Shown: positions 1-42,150, numbered from the stretch's first letter. The stretch: DNA of 61,137 bases from Nemertoderma westbladi (GCA_032718475.1 JAUCBJ010001781.1:1-61137), one strand, 5' to 3'. Notes: generated from the letters alone by a model not told the origin. Translations and numbers: made by a program.

Positions 1-452
1 GGCCTTGTCAAGTCATTTCAAAAAATAATAGTTTATAAATTTGCAGATGAGAATAATATTATTTTGGAACCTCTAACAACGGACGACTATGCCGATAAAG
101 CACTTTTCACCTCAGTAGATTGTATACATTTCAGGCTAGACTTAACAAATTTTATCTATGGATTGATTTTGTAATAGATTTTCCGATTTCGGATTGACTA
201 AGTTCCTTTACAACAAGGAAAACTTCGATGAAGCAAGAACGATTATCAACGAAACAATATAGAGAACGATGAAATCCTTGGTGAATGTCAGCTCAACGTA
301 CGGACAGACAAGCAATCGTTCTTCTAGAAGTAAAATTAAAAGGTAAAGTTTCATTAATAATATTTCGTTGATACCAGTAGTAGTGACTAAAAGTGCTGAG
401 GAATAATAAATTATAGAAATTGTTGAAAATTATTATAAAGCATGGTTTTGAT

Positions 453-924
453 GGTTACTACGGTAACCAGGTAGTAAAATAATTTTATAAATTTGTTACA
501 ATTATACAAACCAATAATTTTTCATGAAGGTATGTCAGTACCAATAAGAATATTCCAATAAATACATATTTAAAGTTGAATACCAGTTGCTATGGCAACC
601 TTAAGTACAAAATATACCCCCCCCCCCCCCCACCCGGCGGCGCGCAAGAAATGAAGAGATATTATTATCTTGATCAGCATTATTGAATTTCCTAAAAAGA
701 AAAATTCTAACTTTTTATCTGAAATATAGGTGAAAAGTGTATATTTTAAATCGTCGCTGCTGGTAGCTATGGTAACTAGGTGATGTTAAAACCTACACAG
801 AATATAGGCAACTAACCAAATTATACCTGATTCAAGTTTTGACTTAATCGATATAAGTGTTCAGTTGTAAAATGCAAAATAAATGTATATATTGAAATTA
901 CATTACTGGTTGCTATGGTAATTG
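453..924. promoter_or_regulatory. Cluster of four palindromic X-box-like (RFX-type) motifs
   Basis: The sequence shows GGTTACTACGGTAACC at 453-468, GTTGCTATGGCAACC at 586-600, GGTAGCTATGGTAACT at 762-777 and GGTTGCTATGGTAATT at 909-924. The second is a perfect GTTGC-N4-GCAAC inverted repeat and the first a perfect 16-base palindrome. This is the arrangement bound by RFX-family factors. Spacing is 133, 176 and 147 bases, so they may also be the conserved core of a decayed ~150-bp repeat. Function is inferred only. Confidence 0.35.
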
Positions 925-1085
925 GCAGCAAAAAAAATTTCCTCAAAAGGTAGAAAATTTACTAATCTAGAATTAGTGAAATTTTTGTGACCAGCAGATA
1001 AAGTGGGAAAAAGTTATTAAAGTTGAAAGTTACCCCACTAAATTTTTACGCCTGCAGCAGCATTCCGGGTCGTGTTATAGTAGGT

Positions 1086-1236
1086 CATGGTGCTACACAG
1101 GTAAATATGCTCTGGGTTACAGCAAAGGTGCTACACATGTAAGTATGCAGCTTGGACGCAGTAAAGGTGCTGCACAGGTAAATTTGCAGCTGTGTTACAA
1201 CATCAAAGGTGATACACAGGTAAATATGCAGCTGAG
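1086..1236 (+). repeat. Short tandem repeat of about 47 bp, four copies
   Basis: The phrase GGTGCTACACAGGTAAATATG recurs with small changes near 1090, 1128, 1168 and 1209, with variable spacer text. It is non-coding. Confidence 0.6.
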
Positions 1237-1719
1237 TTTTTTATTTTTTTTTATTTTTTAAAATTTAGCTTGATGAATTAATTTTTATCTATTTTAAAAA
1301 AGTACTGTATTTCATCCGAAGTACAGGAAATATGACCCACGAAAGGATGGCTTAATCGGTGGATTATACGAGAAACTCATGATCTGAACTGAATGTTTGA
1401 CATCTGGGGTGTCGGCAGGGAAAAATATCTTTTTTTTCATGTAATAAATGGTTATTTATTAAATTGAAAACTTTTTCCGAGTCCGCCCCTGCCTAATTCA
1501 GTTCATCTGTGTCGTATTGCCTCTACATGGCCACTATACCAATCCTTCCACAGGTTGCGCATTAATGAACCAGAATTTGTTCTAACCGTACCTACTCAAT
1601 TGTTTATACGTAGTCCATTCATTATGCTGATGGACGTAGTGTCCTACACTAGCAATGCTATGAAGCCCACGTCAATCATTATGTTCTTCATACAGTTAAA
1701 TTAATTGAATTGAAGGAAT

Positions 1720-2252
1720 TATTAATACTCCAGCTCACCCGGTAAGGTACCGGTATTTTATTTAATATAGGCACTCGGAGTGTGGATCATCAGACATTGA
1801 AGACCTTTAACTATTCAAAAAAATGTCTGCAATAGTAGTCCCTTGGTGTCTCACCGAAAGTTATTTAATACAAACACGCCAGCATTGCTAACAATGAATG
1901 TTTATTAGACTGTGACTACCTTTAATTATTACATGATGTGATTAACTGATTATTACTATACAGTTACAGTATTGTGCGATGTGATATTAATAATTCAGCT
2001 CACCCGGCCCCGGTAAGGTACCGACCGGTATTTTATTTAATATAGACATAATGTTCATCATACATTGAAGACCTTTAACTAAACTATTCAAAACAATGTC
2101 TGCAATTGTCCCTGTCTGACCGATAGTTATTGAATACAAACACGCCAGCATTGCTAACAATAAATGTTTATTAGACTGTGACTCACCTTTAATTATTACA
2201 TGATGTGATTATTACTTTACTATACAGTTACAGTATTATGGGATGTGATTGT
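1720..2252 (+). repeat. Tandem duplication of about 260 bp
   Basis: Copy A (about 1720-1983) and copy B (about 1984-2252) share the CAGCTCACCCGG start, a GGTAAGGTACC segment, CATTGAAGACCTTTAACT, AACACGCCAGCATTGCTAAC and the CAGTTACAGTATT end, with small indels between copies. Confidence 0.8.
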
Positions 2253-4265
2253 TATGTACTTAACCGACACCTGGTAAGGTCGCTTTACACCACGCCACAC
2301 AGTAATAATCAATGTTATCAGAATTGGATTATTTTGTTAACAATTTCATGCAATAAATTTGGCACATGTTTGGGGCCATCGTGCAGCCGCAGTACTGTGT
2401 GTTACCACCGAACAGTTACAATTTTGGTCTACCCGCCAAATGCCCATGTTATACGGGTCACACTAATCATATGCCATACCATATTTTCTTACATCTTACC
2501 ACACTCTGAGTTCCAAAGGACCGTCTGTCGTTATTTACACAAGTCGTTATCCAGCCATACAGAAGATGTACTACGACGTAGTGTATAACCCTTTTGTTTT
2601 GTTTTAACATCAGTGCACTTCAGTACACTGCACTTGCACTAGTGCGATTTGTGTATTGGTATTACAATAATGTACTGAAGTGACCATCAAATTTTTTATT
2701 TTTTTCCCCTCTGACCTATACGTCTGTGTAGTACTGTATTTTAATTCAACAGAATATAAAACAAATTGACACACAATGAAATCAATGAAAGTGACACCTA
2801 CACTGGAACTAAATTTCAAATTTTTACTTGATTAATTTTACTGACCATCAAATAAATTACATATAAATACATGGAAGTTGGAATGGAAACATTTTATTTT
2901 CGAAAATTGACATATTTTTGATTGTGGCATAAAATCCAAAATCGGAATTATAAAGTAGCCCAGTTAGTTAAAGGTAAAGATTGTGGCACATTTTTATAGG
3001 AAAATGATGTAGAATTTATATTTTTGTATTTTTGACACATTAATTATTAATGCTTGCACTTTGTTTACTTTACCTATGAGCTACGCGGTTCAATAATTGT
3101 AGTTCAGTGTATTTGGCTTTTTATCAGATAATATAGCGGCATTATTATTTGATTCGATTCAGTTATTTACGTCCTTTGTTCTTTAAGATTTCAATATCAA
3201 AGGAAGTCATTACTATTGTATTGATGAGTTAGACCCCCTGCTCTGTAGCAACTAATGTATATAAGGTATAACTGTGGGAACTAGACCTATAGTGAAATAT
3301 TAAGGTCTGGGTTCATTTATACATGTTTCAGTAACTGTCACTCATAAAAATGTAATGGGTGGTGTGTATATGCACACTCGCTTATCACCAAGTATTAATG
3401 GCATTTGTATATATACACTTGCATTATAATGAGATGATATTTTTCTTGTTGGCGTCACTGTGTCCAGACGTATTGTAAATTTTTAACTCCAAATCAAAGT
3501 ATATTGGGTATAGGTTTGGATGTTGTGGTGTTGTGCACAGCTATTGCCTGTAGTAGTATGTACTTTGCCTTAGCAGGCAGTGTAATGGTAAATAGTCAAA
3601 GTGGTCAACTATATTACTACATGTAAAAACTTACCCAAACAATACATACCCATGGGTTGCATTGACAGTGGACAGTGCCGTTTTAATGGTGATGATGCGC
3701 TGGTTGTTGTCCACGGCTAAACACTTAAACAGTGGCCTCATGAAAATTTAAGCTTTTGTAATTTGCTTATGCTTAATGCATACAGCACAAGTACAAATTG
3801 GCATTAAACAGCAGTGCTTTATACTTTATATATGTAGTTTATACTTTATATATAGTCTTAACAGAAATTGTGTAACACATTGAAATAATAGCTTACCAAA
3901 TTTCCGCTCGTGCTTGTTAGATCGCCTTTCATTGCAACATCTCAATTAATTTAGAAAAATTTCCGCTGGCTTTTTGTCAGTCTATAGGAATTTTAGAATA
4001 AGATAAAAGGTAGTCTTTCTGACGCTTCACTGAGACATGCCTACATGTTGTGTTACATTTCACTATCAAAACATTTCAGTATTAAAAACTCATGAGGAAT
4101 TACACACCCCAAACAATCACAGCCATGTAGTGGGCAAATTAAACAAATTCAGATCCGACACTTTAGCATCGAGAGTGAAAATTGATCTTCATGTAACATC
4201 ATGTAACATATAAAATCATAAATCACTCTATTTACGTTTTATAAATGACATGTTTTTGTTCCTAG

Positions 4266-33313
<29,048 letters not shown>

Positions 33314-33365
33314 CAGCAGCGGATAACTGCTAAATGGGTACTTGTGCTGCGTCCGTGCGGTTTAA

Positions 33366-33780
33366 ATAACTGTAAGCAGGCAGTACGAGAAATAACTGCA
33401 GATAATACGAGAAATAACTGCAGACAATACGAGAAATAACTGCAGACAATAAGATAAATAACTGCAGACAATACGAGAAATAACTGCAGACAATACGAGA
33501 AATAACTGCAGATAATACGAGAAATAACTGCAGACAATACGAGTAATAACTGCAGACAATACGAGAAATAACTGCAGACAATACGAGAAATAACTACAGA
33601 CAATACGAGAAATAACTGCAGATAATACGAGAAATAACTGCAGATAATACGAGAAATAACTGCAGACAATACGAGAAATAACTGCAGACAATACGAGAAA
33701 TAACTGCAAATAATACGAGAAATAACTGCAGACAATACGAGAAATAACTGCAGACAATACGAGGATAAATGCAGACAGTA
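33366..33780 (+). repeat. 22-bp minisatellite in the RTK 3' UTR
   Basis: About 18 copies of AATAACTGCAGACAATACGA-type units directly after the stop codon region. The long open frames on the minus strand (SYFSYCLQLFLVLSAVISR type) are generated by the repeat. Confidence 0.9.
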
Positions 33781-33871
33781 ACAGAAGCAACTGCTGGGTG
33801 ACAGTATGAGAAATACAGTACACTACTTATGAGAGTTTATTATTTTTAGCCAATGATTTGCTCGCTTTACG

Positions 33872-33877
33872 AATAAA
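33872..33877 (+). promoter_or_regulatory. Candidate polyadenylation signal of the RTK gene
   Basis: AATAAA about 560 bases after the stop codon, followed by an A-rich run at 33891-33903. This is the first canonical signal after the stop codon. Confidence 0.6.
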
Positions 33878-34164
33878 ACGTACTTTAATTAAGAAAAAAA
33901 AAATTTAATTTCTATTTCTATTTTCGATAACAATTTGTCACACACAATGCATGCTATAGGAAGTAATGAGATAATAATATTACCAGTTAAGCATTATGTG
34001 TGAATGGTGGCTGACACAGGAGATCCTATTATTTCAACAACCATACACAACATAAACACACTATTCTACAACTACTATAACTATATAATTGTAATATATT
34101 AGGTAAATACAAATACTAAGAAATGTTACAGTTATTTGGACAATAAAACAAAATATAAGATTTA

Positions 34165-34572
34165 TTAATTTGAATTTAAAATGTAATTTTTCAACTTATT
34201 TTTAAAACTACCTATGCTATTTGACTGTCGCACTATAAGTGGTAAACTGTTCCATATTATTGGCGAAACGGAGTAAATAGATTGTTCACGAACTCTACTT
34301 GAATTACGAAATCGAAAGCAATTTTGAAATTGGGCGTTTCTGGTTTGATGATTATGTATAGATGAAACCTGTGTGAGGAGGGAAGGAAAAACACCACGGG
34401 GAAGTAAACCATTGACATACTTGTAGGAAATCAATGCAATTTGAAATATAAAGATTTTACCTAATGATAATGGTGCAAATGAAGGGTCACGTCGATTTAT
34501 AATATTTTGGACTTTCTGTTGCTTCTTATGCAGAGTTGCAATTGAGATACGGGGAGAATCCGATGTACTCAT
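34165..34572 (-). pseudogene. CR1-like LINE C-terminal region
   Basis: Shows LQKVQNIINRR-type and SSRVREQSIYS-type motifs and NSLPLIVRQS, as in the C-terminal domain of CR1-group proteins. It overlaps the RT palm fragment by four bases in another frame. Confidence 0.75.
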
Positions 34573-35246
34573 TTTCTTTCGTTTTTTCTCCTTTGCCGAG
34601 GGTGAGGCAGTGGATTAGTAGGTGGGTGATTGGATATGTCCAGGGTTGACTTTCCCCATACCGATGTACAATAAAACAAATAGGGATGGATTAGTGCATA
34701 ATACAAATGTGATAATGCTTCAATAGATGCAAAAGATTTGATCCTATTGATAACACCTATGTTCTTACAAATTTTATTATTTATTTTATAAAAGTGGTGT
34801 TTCCAATTTAATTTTTCATCAATTATTACTCCCAAAAATTTGGCATATTTGACCTGTTGTATTTGTACGTTATTAATAGATAATGATTCACCTGGCGATA
34901 TCGCTTTGTTACCTGGTTGGAAAAGAATGAAATTGGTTTTATCTAAATTTAAAGATAATCGATTTGCACAAAACCACTGATTAATTTTTTCGAGTTCAAT
35001 GTTTGTATTTCTAATAAGGTTGGAGATGTTAGCGTCACCATTTACAATGTTGGTGTCATCAGCAAAAAGTAGGAAATTTAAAATACGGGATATATTGGTT
35101 AAGTCATTGCAATACAGCAAGAATAACAGAGGCCCTAATATAGATCCCTGCGGAACACCATATTCTATGTTTACTAAATCAGATCTTTTGCCGTCAATGA
35201 CAACAAACTGTTTTCGATCCTGCAAATAATTTTCAAACCATTTCAA
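34569..35246 (-). pseudogene. CR1-like LINE reverse transcriptase, palm region
   Basis: Shows WFENYLQDRKQFV, GVPQGSILGPLLFLLYCNDL and the catalytic FADD box. It is intact over 220 codons, then shifts frame into the next fragment. Confidence 0.87.
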
Positions 35247-35393
35247 AGCAGTTCAATTGATCCCATAATGTTTCAATTTTTTTAGTAAAATATTATGGTT
35301 AACAGTATCAAAGGCCTTAGAAAGGTTAATTGATACTGCTAATGCTATATGAAGTGTGAAGTAATTTTATCCAAAAGAGTTAGTAATGCTAAT

Positions 35394-35672
35394 TCAGTAG
35401 ATCTGTTCAACCGAAAACCAAATTGTGAGTGGGATAATATGTCTTGAAGTTCTAAGTATTCTTAAAGTTGATTTTGTACCACTTTCTCTAAAAGCTTTGA
35501 AAAAAAATGGGAGAACTGAAATTGGTCGATAGTTTATAGGGGAAGTGGCATCGTTAGCTTTAAATACTGGAATAACTTTTGCGATTTTGAGATCATCGGG
35601 AACTATTCCAGTGCGAAGGGAGGAGTTGATTATATAGGTAATGGGTTTGATTATAGCAGACAGAGTTGGCAT
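35394..35672 (-). pseudogene. CR1-like LINE reverse transcriptase, finger region
   Basis: Shows IINSSLRTGIVPDDLKIAKV and NYRPISVLPFF, conserved RT finger motifs, followed by a frame change and loss of similarity. Confidence 0.82.
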
Positions 35673-36071
35673 AGCAACAGTGGCGTTGATGTCATCATGC
35701 CCAGGGCTCTAGTCTTGGATTTCAAATTATTTGCAGTAAGTAAAATATCTGATATTGAGACTTCCTGAAATTCAATAAGACGATTAGGTTAAGAGGGTGA
35801 AGATAAATATTGTAAAGGGCATTGAGATACAGTTGGAATTTTTGATTCAAGATTTTTCCAACATTGGCATAATAGTTATTAAATGCTGATGCTATTTTAC
35901 GAGGTTCAGTTTCAGATTGAGAATTGTGAATAATAAGTCGGGGAGCAGAATTTTTTGATATTTTACGATTGATTATAAAATTTATAGATTGCCATAATTG
36001 TCTTATCGTTTGTTTTTTACCGTCAAGGGAATTTTGAAAATATTTTACTTTTGCGGTTCTAATAATGTTTC

Positions 36072-36551
36072 TTAGTGCATTACGATAGGTAGTAAATTTT
36101 TTTTATGTATACAATGTAACAAATTTTCAGGAATCCATGGGGTTTTAGGGTTGGAGATTTTAATGCGCTTAATAGGGAAGGACTCGTTATACAGCTTGCT
36201 ATAGGTTGATATAAAGGCTTTATACAAACCGTCAGTGTCATTCTCATTTATTTCCATCAACAATATAGATTCCCAGTCAGTTTCAGTTAATTTTCGTTTA
36301 AATTCATTAATTTGATCAGGAAGACACTGTCGCTTAAATATAAATTTTTTATTTTTATTTGATAGAGGTGAATTTGATGATAAGGAGCTTAATAAGAATA
36401 TTGGTAGGTGGTCTGTAATCCCAGTTACCAGAATACCAGATTTTGATGAATTGGCAAATGTGTTAACAAAAATATTATCAATGAGAGTGGCTGTAGTTTC
36501 TGTTATTCTAGTGGGTTTGGAAATAGTCGGATGGAAATCATAAGAAGTCAT
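36072..36551 (-). pseudogene. CR1-like LINE endonuclease C-terminus and linker
   Basis: Shows TLIDNIFVN (catalytic Asp) and TDHLPIF (the terminal Asp-His pair), then a linker with PWIPENLL. It continues the upstream fragment in another frame. Confidence 0.82.
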
Positions 36552-36738
36552 AAGGTTGGAAAAAGTCAGTTGATTGTGTATGTCGATCTATTTTAAGAAG
36601 GTCAATATTCCAGTCCCCCATGATATAGCATACCTTGCCCTCCTCGTTAATTTTATTTAAGACAGTATCTAGTGCTTTAATGCTGTCGTGAATACATCGG
36701 CCTGGGGGACGATAAATAACTCCAAGGATTATATTTTT

Positions 36739-37305
36739 TTATTTTTGTTGAGGAATTTCAACAAAAACAGTTTCTATGTCAGCGCAGTTATTTTTCGAAA
36801 GAACCTTTCTAGGCTTTACTGCAATTGAGTCTTTTACATATAGACCAACACCACCGCCTTCCTGGTTTTCCCTACAAAAGGTATAAGATTTAAATCCTGG
36901 AAATTCATATGTTTTCAGGTCATGTTTGTCGTCATGTAACCAAGTTTCCGAAATCCCAATAGCATCAAATTTACAGTCTAGTTGAATTAAGTAATTGCTA
37001 ATATCATCGAAATTTGCAGGCAAACTACGAGCATTAAAATGAATAAGTGAAAAGTCTTTTTTTATGTTTACACCTTTACAAATTGCATTAAAGTCATCTG
37101 AAAATAAATAACTACGTTTTGTAATGTCATTAAAATCAGAAAACAAATTTACATCAGGATTAAAGTCAAAATCGAAATCCCTATGGTCGTTGTTGAGATG
37201 ATAAGGTTCAAGAAACATCGAATCTAGAGCTGAAATATTGAGGTTAACAGGAAGGCGGTAGTCAAAAATAGTGTATTTATACTCCTCATCATCATCAAAT
37301 AACTA
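36739..37305 (-). pseudogene. CR1-like LINE endonuclease, N-terminal fragment
   Basis: The listed ATG is at 37218 but the frame is open back to about 37305. It shows HFNARSLPANFDD (Asn of the endonuclease), IGISETWL (catalytic Glu) and GGGVGLYV. It is cut at 36739 by a stop. Confidence 0.85.
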
Positions 37306-39938
37306 TAAAAGGTAGTGATTGCGCCATGCACGTAGGACAGTACCACGGCAGTACTGACCTTTGAAAATCAATATAGTCCCTGGGGGCTATATAAGGCTTG
37401 ATGCATTTACGGTGGTACCATAGCAGACAAATTTCACAGAAAATTGCTTGGTGAGTAGTTTTCACCTCAGTGCGACAGTCGCTACATGTAGACCTACTAT
37501 TAGTTTCATCAACACATGCACTAGTTTGAAATGACCGTTACCGTTAATTAGAAATTACCGAGAAATTACCGTTAATGAACTGGTACATTATTTGCGGGCA
37601 GTGCTAATTTATATTTACCTAGTGCAGGTTTATGTAATTCATATATTTATCTTGAATGTTTTGTGGCTTTTTTCATTTTATTATTTATAAGTTAAAAGTA
37701 ACCCAAATTAGGGTAATTTTTCATACTGTATATTATTTTCTGAATTTTTTTGACTCATATTTAATTACTTTTTATATCTTGGTTTTAATTAATAGACATC
37801 ATGTTAGCCATTGTGTGTCATTATATTAGTGCTCACTGTGCCTTGTTGCGATTTTAAAACGAGAAAACAAAATTAATTGTTGTCTTTGTATATACTGTAG
37901 GATAGTGTCTTAACGCATCTTAGTTAAAACTGAAAACCAACCAACTGAGTTACCGCATCTTAGTTATAAGTGAAAACTAACCAACTGAGGCGGTGTTTTT
38001 TAGCTGCAGTACTTTACTGTTAACTTGTCTTTCATCATTGGTAACATCATTGTTTTTAATTGCGCATTTTTTATATTAATCTGTTCACAGTTTTAGCTTA
38101 ACTACCTGATATCAGACAACTGAATTTTTTGCCTATCACCTTAGCCCTTATTTATTATTATTAAATTGAATGAATTGTTATACTGTAGTTTTCGTAAAGT
38201 AGTTATAGATTATACTGCATTATCTTTTTAAATACTAAACATGTTTATATAATAAATATTTGTTCTTTAAATTGAATTTTTATTTTGCTCTTTAGGTAAA
38301 GTTTCATGATTTATTGATCTTTAAAATCCTTCGTGAGAAAAATACGTGTCACGTTTTTCCGCAAACATAAAGTACCGCGTGATATTACAAATTAGCTTAC
38401 ACATTATGTAAGGTCTAGAAGTGAGAATAAATAATCTTTGGGAGACCGAGTTTATAATGCTCTAAAATAAATTCAGGAATAATATACCTAAAGTATTAAT
38501 TAATTTAATTAATGAACCAGAAAGAACCGGCGAGGAAAAAATCAGAATGAGAGTTGGAAAATGGGAACTATGTATTGATGGTTACTGCGTTGATGACTGA
38601 TTACGTAACACAGTGTAACATATATATTTCAGTTTCTGAGCAAATTACTTATTTTTGGACGCTCTGGGACTTTCTTTCCGTTCGCAATCAATCAGTATGC
38701 ATTGTATAAAAATAAAAAAATACCTCAAAACACCCCAAAATACGAAAAAATAAGCCAACAATGTTTATTAACGGCGTGGGAAATGAGCAGGTTACAGGGC
38801 AAGTTTTTCTAACCAAAACAATAAACGAGAGTGAAGAAAATTGTTTAATTTTTTTGGGGTAATTCGTCATTTTGCAATAGTTTGGGGTAAATTAAATTTC
38901 CAAAACAAAGTCTCAAAAACAAGTATTTTGGGGTAATTCTAAACTAATCAATTCTGTATGTCACGGTCAGAACGTGCTGCACGATGGTTTCTTAAACCTT
39001 TCAATGGATTGTTTCAGTATCTCGCATACTGCGCGAAGGTCTTTTAAACGTTTCATTAGATTGATTCAGTATACAACGTGCTGCACGAGCACGATCGGGG
39101 CCGTATTTAGGGGGGGGGGGGGGGGGGGCGAAGGGGCCGAGGCCCCCGGCCCCCCACCACGATCCCACAACTATAGGGATCGACCGAACTATAGAGGAGC
39201 TGAACCGGAACCGAAATGAAACCGAACGTGGCAATTTTGAATTTTAACACTTATAAATTGAGCCCTTGGGGGTGGGCAGCAATCTTTATTCGTCATAAGT
39301 TGTACTTCCAGGGTATTAAAGTTTATAAAGATATAGATTGGTGTTCCATTATACCTACCTGATGTCTACGAGCCACCAGATTCATCCCCATAATGCATCC
39401 CTAAACCTTATGGCGAAATTACAGTCACCAATGTTGTGTAACAAACCATGGCTTTATAATGGGCCTCGTTTAGGAAAAAATTTTTATTACAAAACAGGAC
39501 GAGCGACGAGGGCAATGAGGCATATAATGAAGACGAGTACTGCTATCTAAAATTTTCCCTGTAAAACAGGTTACAGTTTTATTTTTAGTAGTAAACAAGC
39601 TGTTATTTTCGTCGATTTTCACCTAGGGAGGGAAGAATATTGATTGCGATCCCCCCCCCCCCCCCCACCCCCCTTTACCTTCCCATTTCCCATTATCATC
39701 ACGGTCGCGCATATACAGATATAGTAGTCTGTCAAAAGACATAATTCATTTACACTACAGCACTATAATAATTAATTACAATAATTCTAAAAATATAAGG
39801 CAGATTATCCTAAAGTTAGCTCTATATACTTTAGCAATCTTATACAAGACTTATAAAATAATAATTGATGTTGAATGATTATTATTAAAATTAAAATATA
39901 TTATTAGGAATTCGAAGAAAGCGAATTCTATTGAGTTA
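37306..39938. other. AT-rich intergenic stretch
   Basis: No gene seen. One copy of the dispersed ~68-bp repeat lies at 38763-38830. A 20-base G run followed by a GGCCCCCGG hairpin lies at 39100-39165, and a C run at 39652-39666. Confidence 0.55.
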
Positions 39939-40439
39939 GGCCCCCCTCACACGGAGCAACTTGTTTCTGCAACTTGTTTCCGAAACTTGTTGCTGGACCC
40001 CCTCACACACAGAAACTTGTTGCTGCAACTTGTTTCAGCAACTTGTTTCCGAAACTTGTTTCTGCAACTTGTTGCTGGACCCCCTCACACACAGAAACTT
40101 GTTGCTGAAGAAAATAACAATTATTTCCAAATAAATAGCTAACATGTCCAGTCATTTGTATATAATATCACATCACTCAAATTATCTAATATTAGCTAGT
40201 ATGAAAATGGAATGTAATAAAAGTTTTTCAAAAAGTTGCTGGGAATATAACTTCCAGCAACTTGTTGCTGGACTCCCTCACACATAGAAATAAGTTGCGG
40301 AAACAAGTTGCAGAAACTTGTTGCTGGAGTCCTCACACACAGAAACAAGTTTCGGAAACAAGTTGCAGCAACAAGTTTCTGTGTGTGAGGGGGTCCAGCA
40401 ACAAGTTTCAGAAACAAGTTGCTCCGTGTGAGGGGGGCC
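39939..40439. mobile_element. Harbinger-like MITE with TTA target-site duplication
   Basis: Starts GGCCCCCCTCACACGGAGCA and ends with its reverse complement, flanked on both sides by TTA. The arms consist of many CAACTTGTTTC and CAACTTGTTGCTGG words, inverted on the right side. Length 501 bp, non-coding. TIR and TSD suit a PIF/Harbinger-type non-autonomous element. Confidence 0.85.
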
Positions 40440-40769
40440 TTAGTATTGGCAGGTTAATCTCACAAACCAGTCTAACTTTCCAGTAGCCTCGTTCGCATTG
40501 TTCCAGGTTTATAGACTCCACCGTCTGACCGCCTTCGTTCCAGGTTTAATAGACACCGTTGTCGCGTTGTCCGTCTCGATCGCTATTCACCATATCGTAC
40601 TGGGTTTAATAAACTCCGTCGCCTTCTTGTCGTTCTGTGTTTTGTAGATTACCTCGGTATACCTCGCCATCGTATAACTTGAAATTATGTTTTGTTTACT
40701 TTCGATTCTTCCATTTTTTGATCAGATGTTTTTATACTGATATAAGCAGGAAGATGGCATAAATTTCAA

Positions 40770-42150
40770 ATTACCGACAGAGGTCAATCTGTAGTCATTA
40801 GCTAATCGCAGTCTACTGTACAAGAGATTACCTGCGGTGTACCGCAAGGTAGTATATTAGGTCCTCTGCTTTTTGTATGCTATGTAAATGATATGATAAG
40901 TAGTATAGATCCCGATTTTAAACTCATTTTATATGCCGACGACAGTGCTCTTATTTTCTCTCATAAAGATCCTATCCATATTTCCCAAAAGTTAAGTGCA
41001 GTTCTAGAATCCTGTAATGAGTGGTTGGTTGATAATAAGCTATCCATTCACTACGGTAAGACTGAAAGTATTTTGTTTGGTTCCAAAAGAAAGTTAAAGA
41101 AGGTAACTAAGTTTGAAGTCACTAGTAATGGACATAAGATTGAAAATAAAAAGGAAGTTAAATATTTAGGCGCCACATTGGATAACTGCTTATCAGGAGA
41201 AAGCACAGTGAAAAATATTTTCTCGAAAGTTAATAGTAGGCTTAGGTTTCTATACAGAAATAGAAATAGTTTGAACACCGACTCCCGCAAGTTACTTTGC
41301 TCTTCTTTAAAACAGTGTCACATGGACTATGCGTGCTCTTCTTGGTATGAAGGCTTAACCAAACAGCTTAAATGTAAATTACAAGTAGCTCAGAATAAAG
41401 TAGTACGATTTATTAAAGACTACAAACCTAGGCACCACCTAACTCCAGATGACTTTTCTGAATCTGGACTACTTAACTTAGATAGTAGAGTTAAGCAGCT
41501 ACGCCTTAACCATGTGCATAAAGTGTATAATGGTAAATGTCCCAATTACCTAAAACAAAAATTCAACAGAGTACGCGATACACACTCTTACAGTACCAGA
41601 GCTAGTGCTTCAAACTTCTACCTCCCGAATTGTAAATCCTTTGAATCTGATACTTTCTTTTTTAACGGCATTAAAAATTGGAACGCTCTGCCTAATGAAA
41701 TTAAAAACCTAGATAATCAACATTCTTTTAAATCTGCAGTTAAATCTCACCTCCGTGTGCAATGTAAAAATAGGTACAATAGTCCTACAGTAAGTTATTA
41801 GTTTATTAATTATTTACTATTTATACTGTAGTTATGTTTTATATTAAATTGTTCTGTACATTACATCTTTATCGTTGAGTCGGGTATTGTCACGCTCTCG
41901 GTAAAATTGTACATGTACATAGTGTAATTACGTTTTATATTGGTTTTAGGTTAGCGTAGTGTAATATTGTATTTGTAACCAAGTAACATAAAGGACCCCC
42001 TTCCCCTTGGAAATAAGCTGCAAAGCTTTAGGGGTAATCATATATGTTATGTTGGACAATACCTTTATACCGGTACATTGTTTTGTGTATTTGTTATTGT
42101 TTTTACATAATGTATAAATAAATCTATCTATTTATCTATCTACCTAGTGT
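40770..42150 (+). mobile_element. 5'-truncated CR1/L2-like LINE
   Basis: RT similarity starts near 40770 (SVVIS, then an in-frame TAA near 40800). The main frame and a 3' tail with AAATAAGCTGCAAAGCTTTA and a terminal (TATC)n run at 42120-42145 follow. The 5' half is missing, as is usual for LINE copies. Confidence 0.85.
40802..41801 (+). pseudogene. LINE reverse transcriptase, C-terminal half
   Basis: Shows EITCGVPQGSILGPLLF, the catalytic YADDSALIF box, KTESILFGS and VKYLGATLD, then a C-terminal domain with WNALPNEIK. The frame is open for 302 codons from the ATG at 40893, so decay is slight beyond the truncation and one upstream stop. Not the same copy or close subfamily as the minus-strand LINE at 34-37 kb. 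Confidence 0.87.

Larger units (their letters stand above)
1..4265. other. AT-rich non-coding stretch upstream of the first visible exon
   Basis: I see no convincing exon here. It holds a 14-base C run near 617-630, four palindromic X-box-like motifs (453-924), about four copies of a ~47-bp repeat (1086-1236), and a tandem duplication of about 260 bp (1720-2250). It is probably the intron before exon 1 of the receptor kinase model, because that exon opens with a 3' splice site and not with a start codon. An open frame at 2205-2588 has no recognisable domain. Confidence 0.5.
34000..37305 (-). mobile_element. Decayed CR1-like non-LTR retrotransposon
   Basis: Fragments of one endonuclease-RT protein lie in order on the minus strand, broken by frameshifts and stops. 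Endonuclease N-terminus: 36739-37305. Endonuclease C-terminus: 36072-36551. RT fingers: 35394-35672. RT palm with FADD: 34569-35246. C-terminal region: 34165-34572. The layout suits the CR1/Daphne/Crack group. Edges are approximate. Confidence 0.85.

Noticed and set aside
45-115. Possible upstream exon after TTTGCAG (EPLTTDDYADKALFTS)
   Set aside because: Has weak splice-like borders but does not resemble an SRCR or other domain and cannot be linked in phase to exon 1 with any evidence.
2205-2588. 127-codon ORF on the plus strand
   Set aside because: No domain, AT-rich surroundings and partly within the duplicated segment; likely chance.
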